The translations under genes were made by a program, and so were the position numbers. DNA of 64,000 nt from Micromonospora costi (GTDB lineage: Bacteria; Actinomycetota; Actinomycetes; Mycobacteriales; Micromonosporaceae): the NCBI RefSeq assembly GCF_003626655.1, contig NZ_RBAN01000001.1, positions 1,054,001-1,118,000 of the forward strand, written 5' to 3'. Positions within the stretch are counted from its first letter, which is position 1. Each line of letters opens with the position of its first letter. Shown in pieces: positions 44,781-56,220 of the stretch. The notes below the pieces were generated by a model. That model searched no databases. It had not been told where the DNA came from and saw only the letters and a program-made list of their open reading frames with translations.

Positions 44781-45359
44781 TCACCGCGCGTCCGTGTCCA
44801 CCAGGCCGTTGCGTCGCGCGGCCAGCGCGGGGAGGTCGACCGAGACCTTCCACGGCCGCTCGGTGACGAACAGATCCTCGCTGTGGGCCACCTGCTCGTA
44901 CTGGCGGTCCGCGCCGAGGGCGTACTCGGTCAGCGCGATCCGTTCCTGCAGCGGGTCCACCACCCAGTACGACCCGATTCCCGCATGGGCGTAGACCTTC
45001 GCCTTCTCGTACATGTCGCGGAAGGTGCTGGTCGGGGAGACGACCTCGACGGCGAGCAGCGCGTCCTCGACGGGGACCGGGCTGCGGTTGGCGTGCTCCC
45101 GGCGGATCGCCACGACGTCTGGCCGGGGCTCGTTGCGGCGGTCGACCCGCATCGACAGGTCGATGCTGACCAGGAATTCAGCGGGACAGTTGACGCGAAG
45201 AGCGAGTAGCAGCCCGACACACAGCTCTTGGTGCACAGCGGTGGGCAACGGCACGATCAACCTTCCGTCGATCAGTTCGTACGGAAGGTCCGTCGGCAGG
45301 TCACCGAGGTTGTCGACCGTCCACTCGTGCCGCTCGGGCAGGATCGGTGCCGCGGTCAT
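44781..45359 (-). CDS. Uma2-family (DUF820) endonuclease-like protein
   Basis: 192 aa with PYELIDGRLIVPLPTAVHQELCVGLLLAL, EPRPDVVAIRREH and ALLAVEVVSPTSTFRDMYEKAKVYAHAGIGSYWVVDP, the PD-(D/E)XK arrangement of the Uma2 family. These are common in actinobacteria and cyanobacteria, often in several copies, and their role is unknown. GGAAGG lies 7 nt before the ATG. Confidence 0.9.
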   Translation of the reverse strand: MTAAPILPERHEWTVDNLGDLPTDLPYELIDGRLIVPLPTAVHQELCVGLLLALRVNCPAEFLVSIDLSMRVDRRNEPRPDVVAIRREHANRSPVPVEDALLAVEVVSPTSTFRDMYEKAKVYAHAGIGSYWVVDPLQERIALTEYALGADRQYEQVAHSEDLFVTERPWKVSVDLPALAARRNGLVDTDAR

Positions 45360-45374
45360 GACAACCCTTCCAGG

Positions 45375-45409
45375 GGGCGACATCACCCTAGGTGCGGATG
45401 ATGTCGCCC
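45375..45409 (-). terminator. Terminator downstream of ffh
   Basis: GGGCGACATCA (45375-45385) pairs exactly with TGATGTCGCCC (45399-45409) around a 13-nt loop. It lies 18 bp after the ffh stop and 15 bp upstream of the Uma2 start. Confidence 0.72.
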
Positions 45410-45427
45410 GCCGTCACCGACACACGC

Positions 45428-46966
45428 TCAGGGACGCTTGTCCTTGCCGAGCTTGTTGAAGTCGATCTTCGGCAGCTTGAAGCCCGGCGGGAGGCCCTGG
45501 CCGGCGAGGTCGTTCGGGTCCATTCCGGCGGGCAGCTGCGGCATGCCGCCCGGGAAGCCGCCGGGCATCCCCGCCCCGGTACGCGGCCGCCCACCGCCCT
45601 TGGTGCCCTTGCGCTTGTTCTTCGGCGACTTGGTGGCCTTGCGGCGGCCACCGGGCAGGCCCATCATGCCGCCCATCTGCTTCATCATCTTCTGCGCGTC
45701 GGCGAAGCGGTTGAGCAGCTGATTGACGTCCATGACGGTGACGCCGGAACCGTTGGCGATGCGCGCCCGCCGGGAGCCGTTGATGATCTTCGGGTTGGTG
45801 CGCTCGGCCGGAGTCATCGACCGGATGATCGCGGTGACCCGGTCGAAGTGCTTGTCGTCCAGCTCGGCGAGCTGGTCCTTCATCTGCCCCATGCCGGGCA
45901 TCATCGACAGCACGTTGGCGATCGGGCCCATCCGCCGGACGGCGATGAGCTGGTCGAGGAAGTCCTCCAGGGTGAACTGCTCGCCGCCCATCAGCTTGGC
46001 GGTCATCTTCTCCTTCTGATCGGCGTCGAAGGCCTGCTCGGCCTGCTCGATCAGAGTGAGGACGTCGCCCATGCCGAGGATGCGGCTGGCCATCCGGTCG
46101 GGGTGGAAGACGTCGAAGTCCTCCAGCTTCTCGCCGGTGGAGGCGAACAGGATCGGCTGCCCGGTGACCTCCCGGACCGACAGCGCGGCGCCACCGCGGG
46201 CGTCACCGTCGAGCTTCGAGAGGACCACACCGGTGATGCCGACGCCGTCCCGGAAGGCCTCGGCCGTGCGGACCGCGTCCTGACCGACCATCGCGTCGAT
46301 GACGAAGATGACCTCGTCCGGGTCGACGGCGTCGCGGATGTCGGCGGCCTGCTGCATCATCTCGGCGTCGATGCCCAGCCGGCCGGCGGTGTCGACGATG
46401 ACGATGTCCCGGGCGGCCCGGCGGGCGTGCTCGATCGAGTCCCGCGCCACCTGCACCGGGTCGCCGACGCCGTTGCCGGGCTCCGGCGCGTACACCTCGA
46501 CGCCGGCCCGACCGCCGAGCACCTGGAGCTGCCCGACGGCGTTCGGGCGCTGGAGGTCGGCGGCGACCAGCATGGGCTGGTGCCCCTGGGCCTTGAGCCA
46601 GCGGGCCAGCTTGCCGGCGAGGGTGGTCTTACCGGAACCCTGGAGACCGGCCAGCATGATGACGGTGGGGGGCTGCTTGGCGAACTGGAGCCGCCGCCCC
46701 TCGCCACCGAGGACGTTGATCAGCTCCTCGTTGACGATCTTGATGATCTGCTGGGCCGGGTTGAGGGCCTGCGAGACCTCCGCCCCGCGCGCCCGCTCCT
46801 TGACGTTGGCGATGAAGCCCTTGACCACCGGCAGCGCGACGTCCGCCTCCAGCAGCGCGAGGCGGATCTCGCGCGCGGTGGCGTCGATGTCGGCGTCGGT
46901 GAGCCGGCCCTTGCCGCGGAGCTTGGTGAAGATCCCGGAGAGGCGGTCACTCAAGGTGTCAAACAC
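45428..46966 (-). CDS. ffh: Signal recognition particle protein Ffh (SRP54)
   Basis: 512 aa GTPase of SRP. The N-domain begins VFDTLSDRLSGIFTKLRGKGRLT; the G-domain has GLQGSGKTTLAGKLA, DTAGRLGID and SKLDGDARGG; the C-terminal Met-rich M-domain (GMGDVLTLIEQAEQAF ... MPGMGQM ... MMKQMGGMMG) binds 4.5S RNA and signal sequences. The GTG at 46966 follows GGGA by 8 nt. Its receptor ftsY is in this window at 56.2 kb. Confidence 0.97.
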   Translation of the reverse strand: MFDTLSDRLSGIFTKLRGKGRLTDADIDATAREIRLALLEADVALPVVKGFIANVKERARGAEVSQALNPAQQIIKIVNEELINVLGGEGRRLQFAKQPPTVIMLAGLQGSGKTTLAGKLARWLKAQGHQPMLVAADLQRPNAVGQLQVLGGRAGVEVYAPEPGNGVGDPVQVARDSIEHARRAARDIVIVDTAGRLGIDAEMMQQAADIRDAVDPDEVIFVIDAMVGQDAVRTAEAFRDGVGITGVVLSKLDGDARGGAALSVREVTGQPILFASTGEKLEDFDVFHPDRMASRILGMGDVLTLIEQAEQAFDADQKEKMTAKLMGGEQFTLEDFLDQLIAVRRMGPIANVLSMMPGMGQMKDQLAELDDKHFDRVTAIIRSMTPAERTNPKIINGSRRARIANGSGVTVMDVNQLLNRFADAQKMMKQMGGMMGLPGGRRKATKSPKNKRKGTKGGGRPRTGAGMPGGFPGGMPQLPAGMDPNDLAGQGLPPGFKLPKIDFNKLGKDKRP

Positions 46967-47112
46967 GCGAACATCCCGTTTGTCAGTGTTTCGGCGGGCA
47001 CGAGGCGGCCGGATCCCTGGAGTCCGGCCACCGCTAGGGTAGCCCGCCGCCGACACCCACGCTCCGCGCCGGCCAGCCCGCGCCGCGGCGACGCCGCAGA
47101 CGCCGCACCCCC

Positions 47113-47191
47113 CATGATCGTGCTACTTCGAGGAAGTAGTGGCATCCGGGGCACGGCGAGGCCCCTACATCCTGGAACGAGCGCGATCTTG
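47113..47191. repeat. Intergenic palindrome, class 2, decayed
   Basis: Imperfect arms at 47113-47143 and about 47161-47191 with eight mismatches. The right arm (CCTACATCCTGGAACGAGCG) is almost identical to that of the 33662 element, and both share GTAGTGGCATCCGG at the inner left. Lies between ffh and the response regulator gene. Confidence 0.75.
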
Positions 47192-47240
47192 CGCGCCGGC
47201 AGTCAGGGCAGCCGAAGGCGGGCGCCGTTGAGCCAGACGA

Positions 47241-47897
47241 TCACGACTGGACGAGCCCCGACTGGTACGCGAACACGACCAACTGCGCCCGGTCCCGCGC
47301 GGCGAGCTTGACCATGGCCCGGCTGACGTGGGTACGCGCCGTGGCCGGGCTGACCACCAGCCGCTCGGCGATCTCCTCGTTGCTCAACCCCTCGCCCACC
47401 AGCCCGACCACCTCGCGTTCCCGCTCGGTGAGCGTGCCGAGCCGGGGGTGCGGGCGGGGCACCCGAGCCGGCCGGGTGGCGAACTCGCGGACCACCCGCC
47501 GGGTCACGGAGGGCGAGAGCAGCGCCTCGCCCTCGGCCACCAGCCGGATCGCGCGGAGCAGGTCGGCGGGTCGAGTGTCCTTGGTGAGGAAACCGCTGGC
47601 ACCGTGGCGCAGGGCGTCGAAGACGTACTCGTCCAGCTCGAACGTGGTCAGCACGACCACCCGGGTGCCGGTCAGCTCCGGATCGGCCACGATCCGGCGG
47701 GTCGCCTCGATGCCGTCGACGCCGGGCATCCGGACGTCCATCAGAATCACGTCGGGGCGCTCCCGGCGGGCCAGCTCCACGGCGGCCAGCCCGTCCGCGG
47801 CCTCCCCGGCGAGGGTCAGGTCGTCCTCGCTCTCCACGAGGGCGCGCAGCCCGATCCGCACCAGGTCCTGGTCGTCGGCGATCAACACCTTGATCAT
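47241..47897 (-). CDS. NarL/LuxR-type response regulator
   Basis: 218 aa. The receiver domain has the acidic pair (IADDQD), phosphoacceptor Asp54 in ILMDVRMPG, Thr in LTTFELDEY and Lys in FLTKDT. The C-terminal HTH is LTEREREVVGLVGEGLSNEEIAERLVVSPATARTHVSRAMVKL. The ATG overlaps the stop of the kinase by 4 nt, so they form a coupled pair; the ABC transporter genes lie upstream on the same strand. Confidence 0.95.
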   Translation of the reverse strand: MIKVLIADDQDLVRIGLRALVESEDDLTLAGEAADGLAAVELARRERPDVILMDVRMPGVDGIEATRRIVADPELTGTRVVVLTTFELDEYVFDALRHGASGFLTKDTRPADLLRAIRLVAEGEALLSPSVTRRVVREFATRPARVPRPHPRLGTLTEREREVVGLVGEGLSNEEIAERLVVSPATARTHVSRAMVKLAARDRAQLVVFAYQSGLVQS

Positions 47898-49054
47898 GGG
47901 CGCTCCTCCACGGGCAGCCTCGCGTACACCCGAAAACCGCCGCCCTCGGCGGGTCCGGCGTCGAACGACCCGCCCAGGGCGGAGATCCGCTCCCGCATCC
48001 CGGCCAACCCGGAGCCGCCGCCGGCACGGCCCTGCGCGGCCGTGCCTCGGCCGGTGTCGGTCACCTCCACGTCCACCTCCGTCGGGGTGTAGCGGATCCG
48101 TACCGCGGCGGTCGCCGGGCCGGCGTGCCGCAGCACGTTGGTCAACGACTCCTGGACGACCCGGTACGCGGCCAGGTCCACGGCCACGGGCAGCGTCACC
48201 GGCTCGCCGTCGACGTCCACGGTCACCGGCAGCCCGGTGCCGGCCAGCCGGTCGCGCAGCACCGGGACCTGGGCGAGCCCCGGCGCGGGCGCCCGCTCGG
48301 CCGTGCCGTCGCCCCGGCGGACCACCGCCAGCGTGACGCGCAGCTCGTCGAGCGCCTCCTTGCTCGTCCGGCTGATGGCGGCGAGCGCCGTCTCCGCCTG
48401 CTCGGGTCGCTTCTCAAGCAGGTGCAGCGCGATCTCGGCCTGCATGTGGATGGCGGCGAGACCGTGGCCGACCACGTCGTGGACCTCCTGGGCCACCCGC
48501 AGCCGTTCCCCGTCGGCCAGCTGCCGCGCCTCCTCGGCCCGGTTGCGGGCGGTCGCCTCCCGGGTGAGCCGCACGGTGGTCCCGACCGCGAAGGGCACCA
48601 CCACCCACGCGGCGGCGGGCATCAGCCCGAGCAGCCCTGGCGGGCGGGCACCGGCGAAGACGTGGACCGTGAGCAGCGCGAGCGCGGCGGCGCCACCGAC
48701 GGCCGCCGGGCGCAGGGGGCGGTGCACGGCGACCGTGTAGACCGCCACCAGGAACGACACGAGGATCGGCCCGTACGGGTAGAGCAGCAGGTACGCGGTG
48801 GTGGTCACGGCGGCCACGGCCAGCGTGGCGAACGGCCAGCGGCGCCGCACCGCGAGCGCCAGCGCGGCGGCCACCACCAGCGCGTACGCCCGCGCGTCGG
48901 CGGTGACGCCCCGTTCGGCGGCTGACGGTGCGGTGCCCGCCAGCCCGAAAGCGAGCAGGACGAGGGCCAGGGCGGCGTCGCCGACGCTGTCCCGCCACCC
49001 GGGCCGTCGCCGGCGCAACGGCGCCGCACCGTCGGGGAGCCGTAACCGGTCCAC
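47894..49054 (-). CDS. Sensor histidine kinase (HisKA_3 type)
   Basis: 386 aa. Five or more N-terminal membrane helices (residues about 25-165) have short loops, so the signal is likely sensed within or through the membrane. The phosphoacceptor His is in RVAQEVHDVVGHGLAAIHMQ, with ATP-binding N box VVQESLTNVLRHAG and G box GSGLAGMRERISALGG. The GTG at 49054 is preceded by GGAGGGAGGGG. It phosphorylates the downstream regulator; the 35-bp gap to the upstream permease suggests a four-gene operon. Confidence 0.94.
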   Translation of the reverse strand: MDRLRLPDGAAPLRRRRPGWRDSVGDAALALVLLAFGLAGTAPSAAERGVTADARAYALVVAAALALAVRRRWPFATLAVAAVTTTAYLLLYPYGPILVSFLVAVYTVAVHRPLRPAAVGGAAALALLTVHVFAGARPPGLLGLMPAAAWVVVPFAVGTTVRLTREATARNRAEEARQLADGERLRVAQEVHDVVGHGLAAIHMQAEIALHLLEKRPEQAETALAAISRTSKEALDELRVTLAVVRRGDGTAERAPAPGLAQVPVLRDRLAGTGLPVTVDVDGEPVTLPVAVDLAAYRVVQESLTNVLRHAGPATAAVRIRYTPTEVDVEVTDTGRGTAAQGRAGGGSGLAGMRERISALGGSFDAGPAEGGGFRVYARLPVEERP

Positions 49055-49089
49055 GCCACCCCTCCCTCCGCTCGTCACGCGTCCGCCCG

Positions 49090-49900
49090 TCAGTCGATGT
49101 CCCGGCGGCGCAGCAGCGCCGCGCCCACCACCGCGAACGCGACCAGGTATCCGGCCACGACCGTCGCCGCCTGACCGCCACCGACCGTCGCCAGCACCCC
49201 GGGGGTGTCCGAGGAGGCGCCGAGCGCGGCGGCCAGCGAGCCGGCGTTGGGGCCTGGCAGGCCCTTCTGGACCTGCGCCACCCAGTCCAGCAGGGGCGCG
49301 GCGATGGCGGTGAGCAGATTCTGCACGGCCAGCATCCACACCAGGCCCAACCCGACCGGGAGGGCCACGGCACGCAGCGCGACGGCCAGCACGACACCGA
49401 GCATCGCCCACATCGTGGCGATGAGCCACCCCGCGCCGATCCCGGTGAGCAGGTCGCCGAGCCCGGGCCAGTGCACCGGTTGCGCCTCGGCGGCCGCGAC
49501 GAGAACACTGCTCACCGCTCCGACGCCGAACACGGCCAGCACGACGACCAGGGTCGCCACGGCCAGCGCCAGCAGCTTGCCGGCGTAGACCGCGAGCCGG
49601 GACGGCCCCTGCGACAGCACGGTCTTCCAGGTGCCCCATCCGTACTCGCCGCCGACCACGAGCACGCCGAGGATCAGCACGATCGCGCCGAGGAAGACCG
49701 GCAGGCCGCCCAGCGAGTTGCCCACCAGCTGGTCGGGCAGCAGCGCCGGCAGCCCGCGCGCCGCGTTCGGGCCGGCCGTGCCGGCCGCGTAGCCGGCGTA
49801 CGGGAAGACGTACGTGAACAGCACGGCGAGCGCCAGCGCGATGACGAGCAGCAGCCAGGCCGCCGGCCGCCGTACCAGTTTGACCAGTTCCGCTTGGAAG

Positions 49901-49911
<11 letters not shown>
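49090..49911 (-). CDS. ABC transporter permease (ABC-2 type)
   Basis: 273 aa with six predicted helices. It begins with the amphipathic FQAELVKLVRRPAAW typical of ABC-2 permeases, then GGEYGWGTWKTVLSQGPSRLAVYAGKLLALA. It partners the ATPase gene upstream (11-bp overlap). With the adjacent two-component system, this arrangement often serves resistance to membrane-active compounds, though this is inferred from context only. Confidence 0.9.
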
Positions 49912-50803
<892 letters not shown>

Positions 50804-50935
50804 GCCGTCGAGCGTTCCGCGGTACGGGTGCCGGCACGTCGGCCGGCGCGCGGCTTCGCGCGTACGTCCCCGGGCGTAGCCGACGTCCGGGAGGGCCGCC
50901 GGGCGGCGCACCCGGGCCGCGCCGGGGACGACCGG

Positions 50936-53326
50936 TCAGACGGCGCCGAGGACGGCGGCTTCCAGGCGCGCCCGGGTGGCGTCGTCGGGCCAGCGCCCGA
51001 CCAGGTAGAAGGCGTCGACCACGTCGCCGCCGAGGGTGGCGATGCGGGCGGCGCGGACCTGCGCGCCGGCCTCGTCGAGCGCGCAGGTGACCCGGTAGAG
51101 CAGCCCGGCGGCGTCGGCGGCGCGCAGTTCGAGCACGACCGCGTCGGTGGCGGCCTCCCGGTGCCACACGACGCGCGGGGCGGCGGCCTCCCGGCGACCG
51201 GCGAGGGCCCGCCCGCGCAGGCGCTGGGTGACGGAGACGTCACCTGCGACGGCCCGTCGCAGGTCGCCGCCGAGCGCGATCGGGTCGGGCGCGAGGCCGT
51301 AGCGGGGTTGCACCCGGCACTCCACGAGGGCCCGCCCGTCGACCGTCGAGGCGTCCGCCGAGACCACGTCGAGCCGGTGCAGGGACAGGCAGCCGGCCAC
51401 CGTGGCGAGCAGCCCCCGGCGGTCCGCGGCGGCGACGGCGACCCGGTCCCCGGTCAGCCGGACGACCGGCAGCGGCTCGGCGAGCAACGCCGGGTCCGGC
51501 GTGGGCGGGGCGGGCAGGGCGCCGGTGTGCAGCGCCGTGCGGACCCGCCCGACCAGCTCGGCGACGAGGCGTCCCTTCCAGGACGACCAGGCCGCCGGGC
51601 CGGTGGCCGCGGCGTCCGCCCGGACCAGGGCGTGCAGCAGGTCGAGGGTGGCGGGGTCGCCGACCGCCTCGGCGACCCGGGAGATGGTGACCGGGTCGGC
51701 GAGGTCGCGGCGGGTGGCCACGTCGGGCAGCAGCAGGTGCAGGCGGACCAACGTGCCGATGAGGGCCACCTCCGGCGCGGGCAGGCCGATCCGGGTCGCC
51801 ACGGCCTCGGCGACGGGGACGCCCGCCGTGCTGTGGTCGGCCGCACCGTCGCCCGGGTCCCGTCCCCCGGGCGCGCCGTCGCCCGCTTCCCGTCCCCCGG
51901 GCAGGGCCTCGGCGTTCGCGGCCGGCAGTCCCTTGCCGATGTCGTGCAGCAGGGCGCCGAGCAGCAGCAGGTCGGGGCGGTCCACCTCGCGGGCGTACCG
52001 GCTGGCCTCGCATGCGGTCTGCACGAGGTGCCGGTCGAGGGTGAACCGGTGCACCGGGTTGTGCTGCGGCAGGCTGCGCATCCGGGGCCACTCCGGCAGC
52101 CAGCCGTCCACCAGGCCGTACCGGTCGCACGTCTCCCAGGCGGCGACCAGGCCGGGGCCGGCGCCGAGCAGGGTGACGAGCGCGGCCCGGGCCTCGGCCG
52201 GCCAGGGCGTGGGCAGCGGTGGGCAGTACGCGGCCAGCCACTCGCAGGTGGCACGGGCGATCGGCAGGCCGGTGGTGGCCGCCGCGGCGGCGACCCGCAG
52301 CGACAGAGTCGGGTCGGGCCGGGCGCCGATGGCGGTCCGGGCCAGCACCAGCTCGCCGTCGTGCGCGACCACGTCGCGTGCCACGGGACGGCGTGCGGGG
52401 CGGGCGCTGCCGGTCCGGGACCGGCCGGCTCGCAGCCGCTCGGCGGCGCGGAACGCGTCGTCCAGCGCGTGGCTGACCGTGCGGGCGTCGCCGGCCACCC
52501 GGCGCAGCAGGACGTCCCCGTCGTGCCCGTTGCCCGGCGCGCCGGTGGGCTGGGGTTGCCGCAGCCCGAGCCGCGCGGCCACGGCGTCGCGCTCCTGGGC
52601 GAGCAGCCGGTCGACCCGGCGGCCGGCCTGCTCGTGCAGGGCGTCCCGGACGTCGAGCAGCCGTACGTGGGCGGCGCGCACGGCGGGACGCAGCGCGTCG
52701 GTGACGCCGGCGGTCGCCACGGCCCGGAGGATGCCCACGTCGCGCAGGCCGCCGGCGGCCTCCTTGACGTCCCCTTCCAGCAGGAAGGCCAGTTCGCCGT
52801 GGGCCTGCCAGCGGGCGGCGGTGATCTCGCGCAGGTGCGGGAGCCGGCGTACGGCGGTGCGCCGCCAGTGGTCGACGGCGGTGCGGATCAGCGTGTCGGC
52901 GAGCGCCGCGTCGCCGGCCACCAGCCGGGCGTCGAGCAGCCCGAGGGCCACCTTGACGTCGTCCTGGGCAACCGAGAGGGCCTCGGCCACGGTACGGACG
53001 GAGTGGTCCAGCCGCAGGCCGGCGTCCCAGACCGGGTACCAGAGCGAGGCGGCCAGGTCGTCGATGCCGGGCACCCCGGCGTGCAGCAGCACCAGGTCGA
53101 GGTCGCCGTGCGGAGCGCACTGCCGGCGGCCGAGCCCGCCGACGGCGACGAGCGCCACGCCCGGACGGCTCGGCAGCAGCGGGGCGAGGAACGCGTCGTA
53201 CGCGTCGGCCCGCCGCCGCCGCGGCGCCTCGCCGATGCCGGGCGGGGCGACGACCCCGCCGACCGGGCGGTCCACGTCAGCGGGAGCGGGGGTTCCCGAC
53301 GCGGCCCGCGCGGTCGACGAGGTCAT
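50936..53326 (-). CDS. glnD: PII uridylyltransferase/uridylyl-removing enzyme
   Basis: 796 aa. Modifies PII according to nitrogen status, adding and removing UMP. The N-terminal nucleotidyltransferase shows AVGGLGRRQCAPHGDLDLVLLH (G-G...D-x-D); the HD domain is LGALLHDIGKGLP; two ACT domains sit at the C-terminus and bind glutamine. In some actinobacteria GlnD adenylylates PII instead. The glnK stop is 9 bp before its start, so it is last in amtB-glnK-glnD. Confidence 0.95.
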   Translation of the reverse strand: MTSSTARAASGTPAPADVDRPVGGVVAPPGIGEAPRRRRADAYDAFLAPLLPSRPGVALVAVGGLGRRQCAPHGDLDLVLLHAGVPGIDDLAASLWYPVWDAGLRLDHSVRTVAEALSVAQDDVKVALGLLDARLVAGDAALADTLIRTAVDHWRRTAVRRLPHLREITAARWQAHGELAFLLEGDVKEAAGGLRDVGILRAVATAGVTDALRPAVRAAHVRLLDVRDALHEQAGRRVDRLLAQERDAVAARLGLRQPQPTGAPGNGHDGDVLLRRVAGDARTVSHALDDAFRAAERLRAGRSRTGSARPARRPVARDVVAHDGELVLARTAIGARPDPTLSLRVAAAAATTGLPIARATCEWLAAYCPPLPTPWPAEARAALVTLLGAGPGLVAAWETCDRYGLVDGWLPEWPRMRSLPQHNPVHRFTLDRHLVQTACEASRYAREVDRPDLLLLGALLHDIGKGLPAANAEALPGGREAGDGAPGGRDPGDGAADHSTAGVPVAEAVATRIGLPAPEVALIGTLVRLHLLLPDVATRRDLADPVTISRVAEAVGDPATLDLLHALVRADAAATGPAAWSSWKGRLVAELVGRVRTALHTGALPAPPTPDPALLAEPLPVVRLTGDRVAVAAADRRGLLATVAGCLSLHRLDVVSADASTVDGRALVECRVQPRYGLAPDPIALGGDLRRAVAGDVSVTQRLRGRALAGRREAAAPRVVWHREAATDAVVLELRAADAAGLLYRVTCALDEAGAQVRAARIATLGGDVVDAFYLVGRWPDDATRARLEAAVLGAV

Positions 53327-53335
53327 CGCGGCTTC

Positions 53336-55109
<1,774 letters not shown>

Positions 55110-55221
55110 GCTGGCCTCCTCTAGGTGAAGTTCCCTCCTTCGCGGCTTCCGGGGCAGCGTCGCCCGTACGCCGGCTGCGGGAAGCCTCGTCGCCGGCTGT
55201 TTCACCCAGAGACCCCGGCCG

Positions 55222-55258
55222 GTTTCCGTTCCGTGACGGGTTGTTTCGGACGTGTGAA
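55222..55258 (-). promoter_or_regulatory. GlnR binding site upstream of amtB
   Basis: On the minus strand: TTCAC, 6 nt, GAAAC, 5 nt, GTCAC, 6 nt, GAAAC. This matches the GlnR a-b-a-b consensus of gTnAC and GAAAc pentamers with 5-6 nt spacing known from Streptomyces amtB. It lies between 113 and 149 bp upstream of the amtB start and predicts activation under nitrogen limitation. Confidence 0.82.
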
Positions 55259-55350
55259 GGACGACACGCGGACAGGCGTATGGACGGCGGTGGATCAGCC
55301 GGACGGCGGCCGTCGATGGACGACCGGCCGGCATGATCCACCGCCGTGGG

Positions 55351-56214
55351 TCAGCGGAGCGCGTTCTCCAGGGCGTGCCGCTCGTAGTCGAGCAGGCGCA
55401 GGTCCCGCATGGGCCGGCGCAGGTGGCCCTTGTGCACGATCCGGACGAACGCCGGGTCGCCGGCGGCGGCCATCCGGCGGATCCCCTCCACGTGGTCCAC
55501 GATCCGCTTGCGGATGGTGCGGATCAGCCGGTGCCGGTCCCGCGGGATCAGCCCGTACGCGTCGGCGAAGAGGCGCAGCCGGCGCGGCCGGTCGGGGTGC
55601 TTCCAGCCGAGGGTGATCGAGTCCCGGTCGGAGAAGATCGGCACCCACGTCCACGCCGCGTACGCCACGTCGTAGATCCGCGCGCCGGGCGAGGCGAGGT
55701 CGAAGTCGATCAGCCCGAGGGTGCCGTCCGGCCGCCAGATGACGTTGTGGGGCGCCGCGTCGTGGTGGCAGATCACCTCGGTGTCCGGCGGCGGCGGCCC
55801 GAACGACCGCCACACGGCGTTCGGCGGCGGGACGAAGCCGTACTGCGCGTCGTGGAACATGCGCAGCATCGTGGCGACGGTCACCAGCGCCTCGTCGGTC
55901 ACCCAGTGCGGGGCCAGCGGGTACTCCCCGCACTCCCCCTCCAGGTACGACAGGACCTCCCGGTTGCGCTCGTCCATCCCCAACGCGCGGGGGGCGCCGG
56001 TGAACCCGACGTACTCCAGGTGGCGCAGCAGGGCGTGCACCGAGGGGGTCCACGGGCCGGCGTTGCGCCGGACCGTGTCACCGACCCGGACGACGGTGCT
56101 CACGTTGCCGCCGTGCAGCGGGATCTCCTGCGAGGTCACGTACGGTCTCCCCAGGCGCTGCGAGGGGTGGCTCGGGTCGCGCCAGCCCGCGTACGCGCGA
56201 TCGTCAGTGCTCAC
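55351..56214 (-). CDS. Aminoglycoside-phosphotransferase-fold kinase
   Basis: 287 aa of the APH/choline-kinase fold. Catalytic loop ICHHDAAPHNVIW (H-x-D-x4-N) and metal-binding LIDFDLASPG (IDFD). No antibiotic-resistance assignment is possible; many actinobacterial proteins of this kind act on unknown small molecules. It is co-directional with ftsY (stop of ftsY-side gene 6 bp away) and downstream of none of the nitrogen genes. Confidence 0.88.
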   Translation of the reverse strand: MSTDDRAYAGWRDPSHPSQRLGRPYVTSQEIPLHGGNVSTVVRVGDTVRRNAGPWTPSVHALLRHLEYVGFTGAPRALGMDERNREVLSYLEGECGEYPLAPHWVTDEALVTVATMLRMFHDAQYGFVPPPNAVWRSFGPPPPDTEVICHHDAAPHNVIWRPDGTLGLIDFDLASPGARIYDVAYAAWTWVPIFSDRDSITLGWKHPDRPRRLRLFADAYGLIPRDRHRLIRTIRKRIVDHVEGIRRMAAAGDPAFVRIVHKGHLRRPMRDLRLLDYERHALENALR

Positions 56215-56220
56215 CCGAGA

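Noticed and set aside
55351-56214. Aminoglycoside resistance gene
   Set aside because: Only the general APH kinase motifs are present. The gene is embedded in a core region and no specific resistance subfamily features were seen.
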